DNA from: Flavobacterium sp. 5
GTDB taxonomy: Bacteria > Bacteroidota > Bacteroidia > Flavobacteriales > Flavobacteriaceae
Direction of reading: 5' to 3'
NCBI RefSeq assembly: GCF_002813295.1
Contig: NZ_PHUE01000001.1
Coordinates: forward strand, 2,294,001-2,358,000
Length of the DNA stretch: 64,000 nucleotides
A program made the translations under genes and the position numbers. Below are positions 1 through 8,397 of this stretch, piece by piece; the first letter of the stretch is position 1; each line of letters opens with the position of its first letter. The notes beneath the pieces are model-generated. The model was not told the origin of the DNA. It did not search any database and was given only the letters and a program-made list of their open reading frames with translations.

Positions 1-369
1 TGTCGAAATTTGTCAGGTTATTTATTTGTATCAACAATTTTGGGAGATGCTAATGGAGTTATGGCTACAATTGGAGACAATGTGAATAGTTTACAATCTT
101 TATCTTTTTCCAGAAATTTTGAACATGAAGCTGATGTTCAGGGATTTGAAATAGTTGTTTTAAACAAAATAAATCCAAAAGGGATGTCTAATTTGTTTAA
201 ACGATTGCAAGATGAAGAAAAAGGAGTCGTCAATATTCCTGAGTTTCTAAGTTCACATCCCGTTACAACTGAAAGGATAAAAGATGTTAATGAAATGATT
301 AAAATGAAGCCTTTCAAGTTTGAAGAAAATTTAAAATTGAAGAAACTGTTTTTAGAGATTAAAAATTAG
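1..369 (+). CDS. M48 family metallopeptidase, C-terminal fragment (5' end outside window)
   Basis: The reading frame is open from the first base of the window, so only the last 122 or so codons of a longer gene are visible; the in-frame TTG at position 10 is not a convincing start. The segment has FEHEADVQG, which matches the ExxxD-type third zinc ligand region of M48 (Ste24/HtpX/BepA-like) peptidases. The later SSHPVTTERI motif is the conserved HP..eRI close of the same catalytic domain. The HEXXH helix must lie upstream and cannot be checked. Members of the family are membrane-associated or periplasmic zinc proteases often involved in envelope protein quality control. A strong intrinsic terminator follows directly. 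Family assignment is fairly firm; the specific substrate is unknown. Confidence 0.75.
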   Translation, partial: CRNLSGYLFVSTILGDANGVMATIGDNVNSLQSLSFSRNFEHEADVQGFEIVVLNKINPKGMSNLFKRLQDEEKGVVNIPEFLSSHPVTTERIKDVNEMIKMKPFKFEENLKLKKLFLEIKN

Positions 370-370
370 A

Positions 371-410
371 AAAAGACCTGAATTCATATTTTGAATTCAG
401 GTCTTTTTTC
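371..410 (+). terminator. Rho-independent terminator after M48 peptidase
   Basis: A perfect 12-bp stem (GACCTGAATTCA at 375-386 with its complement at 392-403) with a 5-nt loop is followed by six T residues. It separates the M48 gene from the next gene. Confidence 0.9.
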
Positions 411-464
411 TTGGCTATAAGTTTGAATTGGATTTACATTAACAGTAATAAAATTTTGAATTTA

Positions 465-472
465 TATCTTTG
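465..472 (+). promoter_or_regulatory. Candidate Bacteroidota -7 box (TATCTTTG)
   Basis: TATCTTTG fits the Flavobacterium -7 consensus TAnnTTTG and lies 28 nt upstream of the ATG at 501, just after a terminator. I see no TTG at the expected -33 spacing, so this is a half-site match only. Confidence 0.4.
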
Positions 473-500
473 AAGTAAATTCAATTTTAAAGAAAAAATT

Positions 501-1358
501 ATGAAACTGTATCCAATAGAAACAGGCAATTTTAAACTCGATGGAGGTGCTATGTTTGGTGTGGTGCCGAAAACCATTTGGAACAAAACCAATCCAGCTG
601 ATGAAAATAATCTGATTGATATTGCCGCTCGTTGTTTGTTAATTGAAGATGGAAAGCGATTGATTCTGATTGATACAGGAATGGGAAATAAACAATCAGA
701 AAAGTTTTTTGGATATTATTCGCTTTGGGGGACACATTCTATGGATAAATCTTTGGCTCAATATGGTTTTCATCGTGATGATATTACTGATATTTTTATG
801 ACGCATTTGCATTTTGATCATTGTGGCGGAAGTGTACAATGGAACAAAGACAAAACCGGTTATGAGCCCGCTTTTAAAAATGCCAAATTCTGGACCAATG
901 AAAATCATTGGGTGTGGGCGACTAAACCTAATGCCAGAGAAAAAGCCTCTTTTTTATCGGAGAATATTTTACCGATGCAAGAAAGCGGACAACTGAATTT
1001 TATTCAGAAATCAAATGGTGATTTTGGAGTTTCGGAAGAATTAGGATTTGATATTTTTTATGTTGATGGTCATACGGAGAAAATGATGATACCACATATT
1101 CAGTATCAAGATAAAACTATTGTTTTTTGTGCTGATTTAATCCCGACAGCGGGACATTTGCCTTTACCTTATGTAATGGGATATGATACCCGACCGTTGT
1201 TGACTATGCCTGAAAAATCAAAATTTTTGAATGCTGCAGCTGATCAAAATTATTATTTGTTTTTAGAACACGATGCGCACAATCAAATTATAACAGTTGA
1301 ACAAACGGAAAGAGGAGTTCGCTTGAAGGAAGTTTTTAGTTGTGAGGAAGTTTTATAA
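501..1358 (+). CDS. MBL-fold metallo-hydrolase (lactonase-like)
   Basis: A 285-residue cytoplasmic protein with no signal peptide. The metal-binding motif THLHFDHCGG gives H102, H104, D106 and H107; further ligands fit GHTE (H191), CADL (D212) and the HDAH segment (H257/H260). The motif order is that of the metallo-beta-lactamase superfamily, and the overall shape, with an N-terminal DTGMG strand and a late H, resembles the AHL-lactonase/quorum-quenching and related hydrolase branch. The substrate cannot be told from sequence. It stands alone, between a terminator upstream and a bidirectional terminator downstream that it shares with the convergent HIRAN gene. Confidence 0.85.
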   Translation: MKLYPIETGNFKLDGGAMFGVVPKTIWNKTNPADENNLIDIAARCLLIEDGKRLILIDTGMGNKQSEKFFGYYSLWGTHSMDKSLAQYGFHRDDITDIFMTHLHFDHCGGSVQWNKDKTGYEPAFKNAKFWTNENHWVWATKPNAREKASFLSENILPMQESGQLNFIQKSNGDFGVSEELGFDIFYVDGHTEKMMIPHIQYQDKTIVFCADLIPTAGHLPLPYVMGYDTRPLLTMPEKSKFLNAAADQNYYLFLEHDAHNQIITVEQTERGVRLKEVFSCEEVL

Positions 1359-1375
1359 AATTATGCAGAGAGATA

Positions 1376-1418
1376 AAAAAATTTCCTAAGTTCATCCATT
1401 TGAACTTAGGAAATTTTT
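1376..1418. terminator. Bidirectional terminator
   Basis: A 14-bp inverted repeat (1381-1394 with 1401-1414, loop TCCATT) has A residues on its left and T residues on its right, so it can end transcription from both the MBL gene on plus and the HIRAN gene on minus. Confidence 0.85.
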
Positions 1419-1475
1419 GAAGTCATTAGTTAATTACAATTTTTGTGTCTTTTGCAAATGAAAAAAATGCTAAAT

Positions 1476-2132
1476 CTATTCTAAAGTTGCTTTAACAAAA
1501 ACTCTTTTTAATACTCCGTTCTTCTCAATTCCTTGAACAACTAATTTAAATTGCTTTTGAGTTTTATGAAATACTTTACAATGAATTAATTTAATATGCC
1601 CTAAATATAATTCGCTCTTGAAGACTTTTACAGCTTTATTATCGTAGATGTTATTTGGTTCTAATTCATATCTTAAAACATCTCCAATTGAAACTTTATC
1701 CGATGAAATTTGTGCTTCCGACAAATTAGTAATTTCTGTTACGAAAGATAAATCATCAATGGGATTAAAATCAGCTAAAAATTCAAAACTATCAGTTGGT
1801 AGCAAACCTTGTGTAAAAGCTAACATATAATATTTATTTTCTTTCTTTTTTTTATCAATCTCCCAAAAATCATAAAAGTTTTTTAAGTCTGGTCTATCTG
1901 TTCTTATTATTCTTTGACCAAAAATTTCAATTACATTTTCAGTGTAAATTTTATCTGTATCTGGGAAACCCTCGTAGTGTACAAATCCTTGTTTTTTGGC
2001 TTCGGCAACACCTTCTTGATTATATTGAAAGCGAATTCCTTCTGTAGCACTTTTTTTAATTGTGCCAACAGAAATTCTTCTACTGCCTTTACCTGGTCGC
2101 CAGATAAGGTGTATGTTTCCTATTGCTTTCAT
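1476..2132 (-). CDS. HIRAN-domain protein with HipA N-domain-like front half
   Basis: A 218-residue protein, the second gene of a two-gene unit; its ATG overlaps the stop of the kinase gene (ATGA, 2129-2132), suggesting translational coupling. Residues 1-120 look like the N-terminal part of HipA-family proteins and of the HIRAN partners found beside them: a VGT strand at 22-24, IRFQYNQEGVAEAKKQGF at 33-50, a FPDTD..Y stretch, an RPDLKNFYDFW helix near 80-90, and a TDSFEFLADF strand at 113-122. Residues 145-180 form a HIRAN-type core (IGDVLRYELEPNNIYDNKAVKVF, then LGHI), a domain that in HLTF-like proteins binds single-stranded 3' DNA ends. No helicase or nuclease is attached. It may act as a regulatory or target-binding subunit of the kinase; that role is inferred. 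Confidence 0.7.
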   Translation of the reverse strand: MKAIGNIHLIWRPGKGSRRISVGTIKKSATEGIRFQYNQEGVAEAKKQGFVHYEGFPDTDKIYTENVIEIFGQRIIRTDRPDLKNFYDFWEIDKKKKENKYYMLAFTQGLLPTDSFEFLADFNPIDDLSFVTEITNLSEAQISSDKVSIGDVLRYELEPNNIYDNKAVKVFKSELYLGHIKLIHCKVFHKTQKQFKLVVQGIEKNGVLKRVFVKATLE

Positions 2133-3196
2133 AAAAGTTGAATTAGTTTTTCGATGCGCAAAGTTACCAATTTATACATCAATTGTTTTCTTGTTTCCGA
2201 TAATTTAAAGTTAATTAAGTTTTCAGGAACGTGTTTATCAATATTATTTATAAGTTCCTTTAGTACTTCTGGTTGATATTTTTCTTGAACCCTTGAAATA
2301 TATTTTTCCGTTTCATTTGGATACTCTTGTAGTAAAAGGGTAACTAATTCTAGGTGCTTTCTTTTTTTTAAACTGCCTTCCCAATGAATTTCTGATTCTC
2401 CTTTTCTGATATAAGCATCAATCATTTGAGAATCATTCAATATTTTTAAAATTTTTTCATCTGTATGTTCTCTCCCTAAGCAACACCCACTATCATATAT
2501 TGGGGCAAAAGAAGAATTGATAACGGTTGCCAAAACATCTGTCATTTTCTCATTTATTGCTCTACGTAATAATTCAGCTTTAAATATTCTTTTTAAATTC
2601 TTAAAATACCCACGTAATCTTTTATCTTTTTTATGAATGGCATCATTAAAAACATCCTTCACATAAGAGTAATCAATTATAATACCCCAATTTTCTTGAT
2701 GCCTATCTGAATTTCCAATAATTGAATCAAAAACTATAACTTCGATTATATTATTAATACAATTCTCTAAATCAGACTGAATTAATGCTCCTTTAATGAA
2801 CTGAAAAGTATATCGATCCTTATCAATTCCCGCATTATATTTTTCATCATATCCTGTTAAATAACGCTTACCTTCTATCAATTGATTTACAGAATTATCT
2901 ACCATTGATTTAGACAAACAACCTACCTTCTGATTGTGATTTTCATCATATCCAATATTATAATCTAACATTGGAAAACCTAAAAATTGACCAATCTTAG
3001 AAGAAATAATTTCAGACCAAAACTCTGTCGGATATCTAATTTCTCCTTCAATTGTTTCTTTCGATCCTTTAAAAAAGTATTCATTATTTGTCTCTGGTTC
3101 CAAAGTAATATATTTACTTCTTGTTCCCCCAGTACTATAAAATTCATTTTTATGCCAATTGGAAATATCTGTAAATGTTGCTTCAAATTGGTTCAT
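2129..3196 (-). CDS. HipA-like serine/threonine kinase domain protein
   Basis: A 355-residue cytoplasmic protein. Features of the HipA_C kinase fold are visible in order: an ATP-site lysine (YFFKGS, K43), the NE-like helix around WSEIISSKIGQFLGFP (60-75), the catalytic loop GNSDRHQENWG (161-171, with D164 and N169), and a metal-binding YDSG (234-237, D235) followed by LGRE. An unusual charged stretch of about 60 residues (175-232) sits between the catalytic loop and the DSG. The HipA N-terminal subdomain is missing here, and a related segment is encoded by the downstream overlapping gene, so the usual HipA seems divided. No HipB-like helix-turn-helix gene is adjacent. It may be a toxin, a regulatory kinase or a defence component. 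The family call is good; the biological role is open. Confidence 0.75.
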   Translation of the reverse strand: MNQFEATFTDISNWHKNEFYSTGGTRSKYITLEPETNNEYFFKGSKETIEGEIRYPTEFWSEIISSKIGQFLGFPMLDYNIGYDENHNQKVGCLSKSMVDNSVNQLIEGKRYLTGYDEKYNAGIDKDRYTFQFIKGALIQSDLENCINNIIEVIVFDSIIGNSDRHQENWGIIIDYSYVKDVFNDAIHKKDKRLRGYFKNLKRIFKAELLRRAINEKMTDVLATVINSSFAPIYDSGCCLGREHTDEKILKILNDSQMIDAYIRKGESEIHWEGSLKKRKHLELVTLLLQEYPNETEKYISRVQEKYQPEVLKELINNIDKHVPENLINFKLSETRKQLMYKLVTLRIEKLIQLL

Positions 3197-3214
3197 TAGA
3201 TAAATTTAGTTAAT

Positions 3215-3248
3215 AAAAAACGCTTAGTCTAATGTAGAAAAAGCGTTT
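3215..3248 (-). terminator. Terminator of the aldehyde dehydrogenase gene
   Basis: On the minus strand an 8-bp stem (AAACGCTT, 3241-3248 with 3218-3225) is followed by a T run (complement of 3215-3220). It lies between the dehydrogenase and the kinase gene, so the kinase/HIRAN pair probably has its own promoter. Confidence 0.6.
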
Positions 3249-3276
3249 GATATATTATCTTTTTATAAAAAATATT

Positions 3277-4830
3277 TTACAAATCAAATTTGATTCCTTG
3301 TGCCAAAGGCAGACTCGTTGTATAATTGATTGTATTGGTTTGTCTTCTCATATATACTTTCCAAGCATCAGAACCTGATTCTCTTCCTCCGCCAGTTTCT
3401 TTTTCACCACCAAAAGCACCACCAATTTCAGCTCCTGAAGTTCCGATATTGACATTTGCAATTCCACAATCAGATCCAACTACAGATAAGAAATGTTCTG
3501 CTTCACGCAAGTTATTAGTCATAATAGCTGAAGACAATCCTTGGGCTACTCCATTTTGGACATCAATTGCGTTCTCAACTGTTCCAGAATATTTAATTAA
3601 ATATAAAACAGGTGCGAATGTTTCATGCTGTACAATTTCGAATGAATTTTGAGCCTCAGCAATAGCTGGTTTTACATAACAACCACTTTCGTAACCTTCT
3701 CCAGAAAGCACACCTCCTTCAACTAAGATTTTTCCGCCTTCGGCAACTACTTTAGTCAATGCTGTATTGTACATTTCAACAGCATGTGTGTCAATTAATG
3801 GACCAACATGATTATTTTCGTCCAATGGGTTTCCAATTCTCAATTGTCCGTAAGCTGATACTACTGCATCTTTCACTTTATCATAAATACTTTCGTGAAT
3901 AATTAAACGACGAGTAGAAGTACATCTTTGACCTGCAGTCCCTACAGCTCCAAAAACACCTCCAATAACTGTCATCTTAATATCAGCATCTTGAGTTACA
4001 ATGATTGCATTATTTCCTCCTAATTCTAATAAAGATTTTCCTAAACGGCCTGCAACAGTTTGAGCTACAATTTTACCCATACGAGTAGAACCTGTAGCCG
4101 AAATTAAAGGGACACGTTTATCGGCAGTCATTAATTCACCAATACTATAATCTCCGTTGATTAAACAAGAAATCCCTTCTGGGAGATTGTTTTCTCTAAT
4201 TACTTCTGCAATAATATTTTGACAAGCTATTCCACATAATGGTGTTTTCTCAGATGGTTTCCAAACACAAACATCACCACAAATCCAAGCTAAAGCTGTA
4301 TTCCAAGCCCAAACTGCTACTGGAAAATTAAAAGCGGAAATGATTCCCACAATACCCAAAGAATGGTATTGCTCATACATTCTGTGACCTGGGCGTTCTG
4401 AATGCATTGTTAATCCATGTAATTGACGTGATAATCCTACTGCAAAATCACAGATATCAATCATTTCCTGAACCTCACCATATCCTTCTTGTAATGATTT
4501 CCCCATTTCATAAGAAACCAATTTTCCTAAAGCTTCTTTATTTTGACGTAATTTATCTCCAAATTGACGTACAATTTCCCCACGTTGTGGTGCTGGCATC
4601 AATCGAAATGTTTTGAAAGCTTCGGTTGCAGTTTGCATTACTTTTTCATAATCTGCTGGTGTGCTCATTTTTACAGAAGCAATTAATTGACCATCTACTG
4701 GTGAAAAACTTTCTAAGATTGCTCCATTTGAAAAATGATTAACTCCTGTCGAAGTACCTTCGTTTATGGCTTTAACTCCCAATTGCGCTAATGCCTCTTT
4801 CATCCCAAATTGATCTGCTATTGTTGTCAT
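3277..4830 (-). CDS. Aldehyde dehydrogenase, ALDH7 (antiquitin/AmaB) type
   Basis: A 517-residue NAD(P)-dependent aldehyde dehydrogenase of full length. The oxyanion asparagine is in AFNFP (N168), the cofactor lysine in WKPSEKTP (K191), the general base in LLELGGNN (E269) and the catalytic cysteine in GQRCTSTRR (C303). The wording of these motifs and the C-terminal GGEKETGGGRESGSDAWK segment match the ALDH7 branch, which oxidises alpha-aminoadipate semialdehyde (in equilibrium with piperideine-6-carboxylate) in lysine catabolism. No other lysine-degradation gene is next to it, so the exact substrate is inferred from family only. It is transcribed alone from an AT-rich 250-bp upstream region and ends at a hairpin. 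Confidence 0.88.
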   Translation of the reverse strand: MTTIADQFGMKEALAQLGVKAINEGTSTGVNHFSNGAILESFSPVDGQLIASVKMSTPADYEKVMQTATEAFKTFRLMPAPQRGEIVRQFGDKLRQNKEALGKLVSYEMGKSLQEGYGEVQEMIDICDFAVGLSRQLHGLTMHSERPGHRMYEQYHSLGIVGIISAFNFPVAVWAWNTALAWICGDVCVWKPSEKTPLCGIACQNIIAEVIRENNLPEGISCLINGDYSIGELMTADKRVPLISATGSTRMGKIVAQTVAGRLGKSLLELGGNNAIIVTQDADIKMTVIGGVFGAVGTAGQRCTSTRRLIIHESIYDKVKDAVVSAYGQLRIGNPLDENNHVGPLIDTHAVEMYNTALTKVVAEGGKILVEGGVLSGEGYESGCYVKPAIAEAQNSFEIVQHETFAPVLYLIKYSGTVENAIDVQNGVAQGLSSAIMTNNLREAEHFLSVVGSDCGIANVNIGTSGAEIGGAFGGEKETGGGRESGSDAWKVYMRRQTNTINYTTSLPLAQGIKFDL

Positions 4831-5084
4831 TGTAACTTTTTTAGTTAAAATTGTTATATTTTTGTGTAAAGATATTATTTTAAGCTCAATTTTGATAGTC
4901 TTAAGATGTTAAAATCAATTTTGATTTTAAAGCAACTCTTTTTTAAATATCCAAAATTCAAATTAGCTATAGTAAAATTATAGTATTCTAATGGGTTGTT
5001 ATCAATTTTTGCAAAAAAATACGGTCATTAAAAAAGAAGACAGTATTTTTATATTTTAAAATAAATTAATAATTCTATTTTAAC

Positions 5085-6035
5085 ATGAAGTCCATCGTAT
5101 TATATTTTATTGGTTTGTTTTTGATTTCCTCATCATTAATAGCTCAGAAAAAAGTTTTTGAGGTAGTTCCTTTGGGTGTTAAAGGGGGTATTGATGAAAC
5201 TAATCTTTCTGCTTATTTAGTGGCTCCTAAAAACACTACGGATTATATTTGTCTTGATGCGGGTACTATAAATGCTGGGATTGAAAAAGCTATTGCAAAT
5301 AATGTTTTTACAGTATCATCCAATGAAGTTTTGCGAAAATATATAAAAGGATATCTTATCTCTCATGCTCATCTTGACCATGTTTCGGGTTTGATTATTA
5401 ACTCGCCAGCCGATTCTTCTAAGACAGTTTATGCTACAAAAACATGTATGGAGATGATGAAAGACCATTATTTTAATGGTGAAACTTGGGCAAATTTTGG
5501 TGATAGTGGTGTTGGTTTTCAAATTAATAAATATCATTTTCAAACGCTTCCTTTTGGGGAAGAGACAAAATTAACTAATACTTCAATGACAGTAAAAGCG
5601 TTTCCTCTAAGCCACGGAAATCCTTTTGAAAGCACTGCTTTTTTAATCAAAAATGAAGAAAATGCTGTTTTATATTTAGGTGATACTGGTCCAGATGAAA
5701 TCGAAAAAAGCAATGATTTGCGAATCTTATGGCAAGCAGTTGCTCCTTTGATTAAGGAAAAACAGCTAAGAGGAATTTTTATTGAAGTTTCGTTTCCAAA
5801 TGAGCAACCTGATAATGCTTTATATGGGCATTTAACTCCTAATCATTTAATGAAAGAGCTTAGCAAATTAGAAGAATTCGCAGGAAAAGGAAGTTTACAG
5901 GATTTGAAAATTATCATTACTCATAGAAAACCGCCGACAAAAAATATTCAGAAAATTAAAGAGCAACTGAAAAAAGAAAATCCTTTAGGTGTTGATTTTA
6001 TATTTCCAGAACAGGGAAGAAAATTTGATTTATAG
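5085..6035 (+). CDS. Secreted class-II 3',5'-cyclic-nucleotide phosphodiesterase
   Basis: A 316-residue MBL-fold protein with a 20-residue signal peptide (cleavage after LIA, before Q21), so it is periplasmic or secreted. SHAHLDHVSGLIINSPAD at 93-110 is essentially the class-II cyclic-nucleotide phosphodiesterase signature (HxHLDH followed by xGLIxxSP); metal ligands are H94, H96, D98 and H99, with further candidates in LSHG and GDTG. Family members such as Vibrio CpdP and yeast Pde1 hydrolyse cAMP/cGMP to the 5'-monophosphate. A periplasmic location suggests nucleotide scavenging rather than signalling. It is monocistronic, converging on the EEP-family gene with only 22 bp between stops. Confidence 0.9.
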   Translation: MKSIVLYFIGLFLISSSLIAQKKVFEVVPLGVKGGIDETNLSAYLVAPKNTTDYICLDAGTINAGIEKAIANNVFTVSSNEVLRKYIKGYLISHAHLDHVSGLIINSPADSSKTVYATKTCMEMMKDHYFNGETWANFGDSGVGFQINKYHFQTLPFGEETKLTNTSMTVKAFPLSHGNPFESTAFLIKNEENAVLYLGDTGPDEIEKSNDLRILWQAVAPLIKEKQLRGIFIEVSFPNEQPDNALYGHLTPNHLMKELSKLEEFAGKGSLQDLKIIITHRKPPTKNIQKIKEQLKKENPLGVDFIFPEQGRKFDL

Positions 6036-6057
6036 TTCTTTTGATTCAAATCATGCT

Positions 6058-7173
6058 TTATTTTTTCTCTCTTATCAAATAAATATATGCTGGAAAGTGA
6101 TCGCTGAAACCAATTTCAGTGAGGGAATGTCGTAATGGATATCCTTTGTATTTACCGCTTTTTTGTATTAAAAAGGGTTTATTATAAATTCCAGCTTTCC
6201 AATATTCGAAGGTTGTATAATCTTTTTGAAGTAGTGATTCTGAAACCATCACTTGATCAAAAATATCCCATGAATCTCGAAAAGCAATCGTTCCCAAACC
6301 TTTATTTGCCATTTCTTCGAAAGGATTATAAATACCAAAAAGATTAACATCCTGAATTTTACCTTTGGCTCCAAGCACTTTTTTAACACTATTATTAAAA
6401 GGACTATCGTTTAAATCTCCCATAGTAATAATTTTTGCGTTGGGATTGATGCGTTGCAAAGAATCAATAATTTTTCTATTCAAAGTTCCTGCAGCCTCCC
6501 GAAATGGACTCGATTTCTTTTCGCCTCCAGCTCTTGATGGCCAATGATTCACAAGTATATGAATCTCTTCTCCGTTTAAAAAACCAGTTACTAATAATTG
6601 ATCTCGCGTATAAACCCGATAATTTTTAGTACTGACTTCAATAACATCGTCTGTTTCTAAAATTTCTGGCGCTTCCGTTTTTATAATTTCTTTGATAGTT
6701 TGCGGTTCTCTATATACATACAGCGGAATATTAGCAAAACTAGTTGGTTGAAATTGCTTTTTTTGATACAATAAGGCAACATCAATTCCTCTTTTATCAG
6801 GGGAATCAAAATGTATAATTCCATAATCCTTATCGATTAATTTTGGCTGTTTGATTAAATCTTCCAGAACGCTACGGTTTTCAATTTCGGCTCCTCCTAT
6901 AAATGTTGGTGCATTTGGGTTTTCAGATGAACCGATTTCAGATAAAACCCGAGCTAAGTTTTCTAGCTTTTGATAGTATTTTTTGGAATTCCAATGTTGA
7001 GTTCCTGTAGGTGTCCATTCCTCATCATTCGTTATGGGGTCATTAATAGTGTCATAACAGTTTTCAAAATTGTAAAACGCCACAGTATGTATCACAAAAG
7101 TTTTAGTTTGGGCATTACTATTAGTCATTACAAAAAACAAAAGAAGATAAAAGCAGTTTTTTTTGAATATCAT
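6058..7173 (-). CDS. Secreted endonuclease/exonuclease/phosphatase family protein
   Basis: A 371-residue protein with an N-terminal signal peptide ending near SNAQ (residue 22). Motifs of the EEP (DNase I-like) superfamily appear in order: YNFENCYD near the start, the metal glutamate in GGAEIENR, VNHWPSR, GDLNDSP and the C-terminal SDHFP. The YNFENlfD wording and secretion are typical of Bacteroidota proteins that act as extracellular or periplasmic nucleases or phosphodiesterases. Together with the convergent cyclic-nucleotide phosphodiesterase it could form a local nucleotide/phosphate-scavenging pair, though they are not co-transcribed. The substrate is not predictable from sequence. Confidence 0.85.
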   Translation of the reverse strand: MIFKKNCFYLLLFFVMTNSNAQTKTFVIHTVAFYNFENCYDTINDPITNDEEWTPTGTQHWNSKKYYQKLENLARVLSEIGSSENPNAPTFIGGAEIENRSVLEDLIKQPKLIDKDYGIIHFDSPDKRGIDVALLYQKKQFQPTSFANIPLYVYREPQTIKEIIKTEAPEILETDDVIEVSTKNYRVYTRDQLLVTGFLNGEEIHILVNHWPSRAGGEKKSSPFREAAGTLNRKIIDSLQRINPNAKIITMGDLNDSPFNNSVKKVLGAKGKIQDVNLFGIYNPFEEMANKGLGTIAFRDSWDIFDQVMVSESLLQKDYTTFEYWKAGIYNKPFLIQKSGKYKGYPLRHSLTEIGFSDHFPAYIYLIREKK

Positions 7174-7256
7174 TATTCTTTTAAATTAGGTTTGCACCCT
7201 GTAAATATAGTAATTTGATTACAATTTCTTTAGTCTTTCAGAAATGCATATCTTTG
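7163..7256 (+). promoter_or_regulatory. Two candidate -7 boxes for the LD-carboxypeptidase gene
   Basis: TAGGTTTG (7187-7194) has a TTG at 7163-7165 with 21 nt between, close to the Flavobacterium -33/-7 layout. A second match, TATCTTTG (7249-7256), is nearer the ATG at 7297 but lacks a spaced TTG. Both are in the divergent intergenic region. Confidence 0.4.
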
Positions 7257-7296
7257 CTTTCACTTACAATAAGTAGTAAATCAAATCATTTTCTAA

Positions 7297-8310
7297 ATGT
7301 ATAGCATGCATACCCGTTCATTTTATTTTATTCAAAAACAATCTGTTTTGTATCCATTGCTATTGCTTATTTTTGTTTTACAATCTATAAACAGCCAAGC
7401 TCAAACTACTATGATTACACCACCTTATTTGCAAAAAGGAGATACTGTTGCCATTGTCGCAACAGCCAGAAAAAATGTCGATGACAACTTGAAACCTACA
7501 ATAGATTTATTACATTCTTGGGGTTTAGAAGTTGTTATTGGAAGCACCATCGGATTAGATCTTAATCAATTGGCAGGAACAGATGAACAACGTGCCAACG
7601 ATTTTCAGAAACAAATGGACAATCAAAATATAAAAGCGATTTGGTGTGCACGTGGTGGTTATGGTACTGTGCGCATGATTGATTTATTGGATTTCACCAA
7701 ATTCAAACAACATCCAAAATGGATTGTAGGTTTTAGTGATGTTACTGTTTTACACAATCATCTGAATACTATGGGCTATAAATCTATTCATGGCACTATG
7801 CCAGTGAGTGTTGAAAGAACGGCTCCCGAATCGATTTCATCTTTAAAAACCGCTTTGTTTGGTGAGCCTTTAGAATATAAAATTGACCCGTTTCCAATGA
7901 ATCGTTTTGGAAAAGCTACTGGCGAATTAGTTGGTGGAAATTTATCTATTTTATATAGTCTGCTTGGATCCAAATCGGCAATAGATTGTACGGATAAAAT
8001 TTTATTCATAGAAGATTTAGACGAATATCTATATCATATTGACCGAATGATGATGAATCTAAAACGCAACGGTTGTCTGGAAAGCATTAAAGGAATCATT
8101 GTAGGTGGAATGACAAAAATGAAAGATAATGATATTCCTTGGGGTAAAAATGCAAATGAAATTGTTCAAGATGTAACCCAAAAATACAATATTCCAATTT
8201 TGTATAATTTTCCAGCTGGTCACGTTCATGATAACAGAGCTCTAATTATGGGTAATACTGTGAGTATTGATGTAAACGAAAATTGCAATACAGTCGTTTT
8301 TGAAAAATAA
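7297..8310 (+). CDS. LD-carboxypeptidase (peptidase S66 family)
   Basis: A 337-residue protein starting with a hydrophobic signal segment (about residues 17-36, ending NSQAQ), so export is likely. The S66 fold is clear: PPYLQKGDTVAIVATA at 42-57, CARGGYGT at 117-124, and the nucleophile elbow GFSDVT with S147. The catalytic glutamate fits IEDLDEY (E239) and the histidine NFPAGHVHD (H309), with spacing like that of known LdcA enzymes. These serine peptidases cut L,D bonds in murein tetrapeptides during peptidoglycan recycling; others in the family (MccF) cleave microcin C. Exported flavobacterial copies suggest a cell-wall role in the periplasm. Alternative start: the ATG at 7306. Confidence 0.88.
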   Translation: MYSMHTRSFYFIQKQSVLYPLLLLIFVLQSINSQAQTTMITPPYLQKGDTVAIVATARKNVDDNLKPTIDLLHSWGLEVVIGSTIGLDLNQLAGTDEQRANDFQKQMDNQNIKAIWCARGGYGTVRMIDLLDFTKFKQHPKWIVGFSDVTVLHNHLNTMGYKSIHGTMPVSVERTAPESISSLKTALFGEPLEYKIDPFPMNRFGKATGELVGGNLSILYSLLGSKSAIDCTDKILFIEDLDEYLYHIDRMMMNLKRNGCLESIKGIIVGGMTKMKDNDIPWGKNANEIVQDVTQKYNIPILYNFPAGHVHDNRALIMGNTVSIDVNENCNTVVFEK

Positions 8311-8397
8311 AATGATTGGAGGTTTTAGTTAGCGATTTGTTTAAAGCAAGTTGTGAATTAAAACTTTTATTTTCTATTTCTAAAATCAAAAATATCA

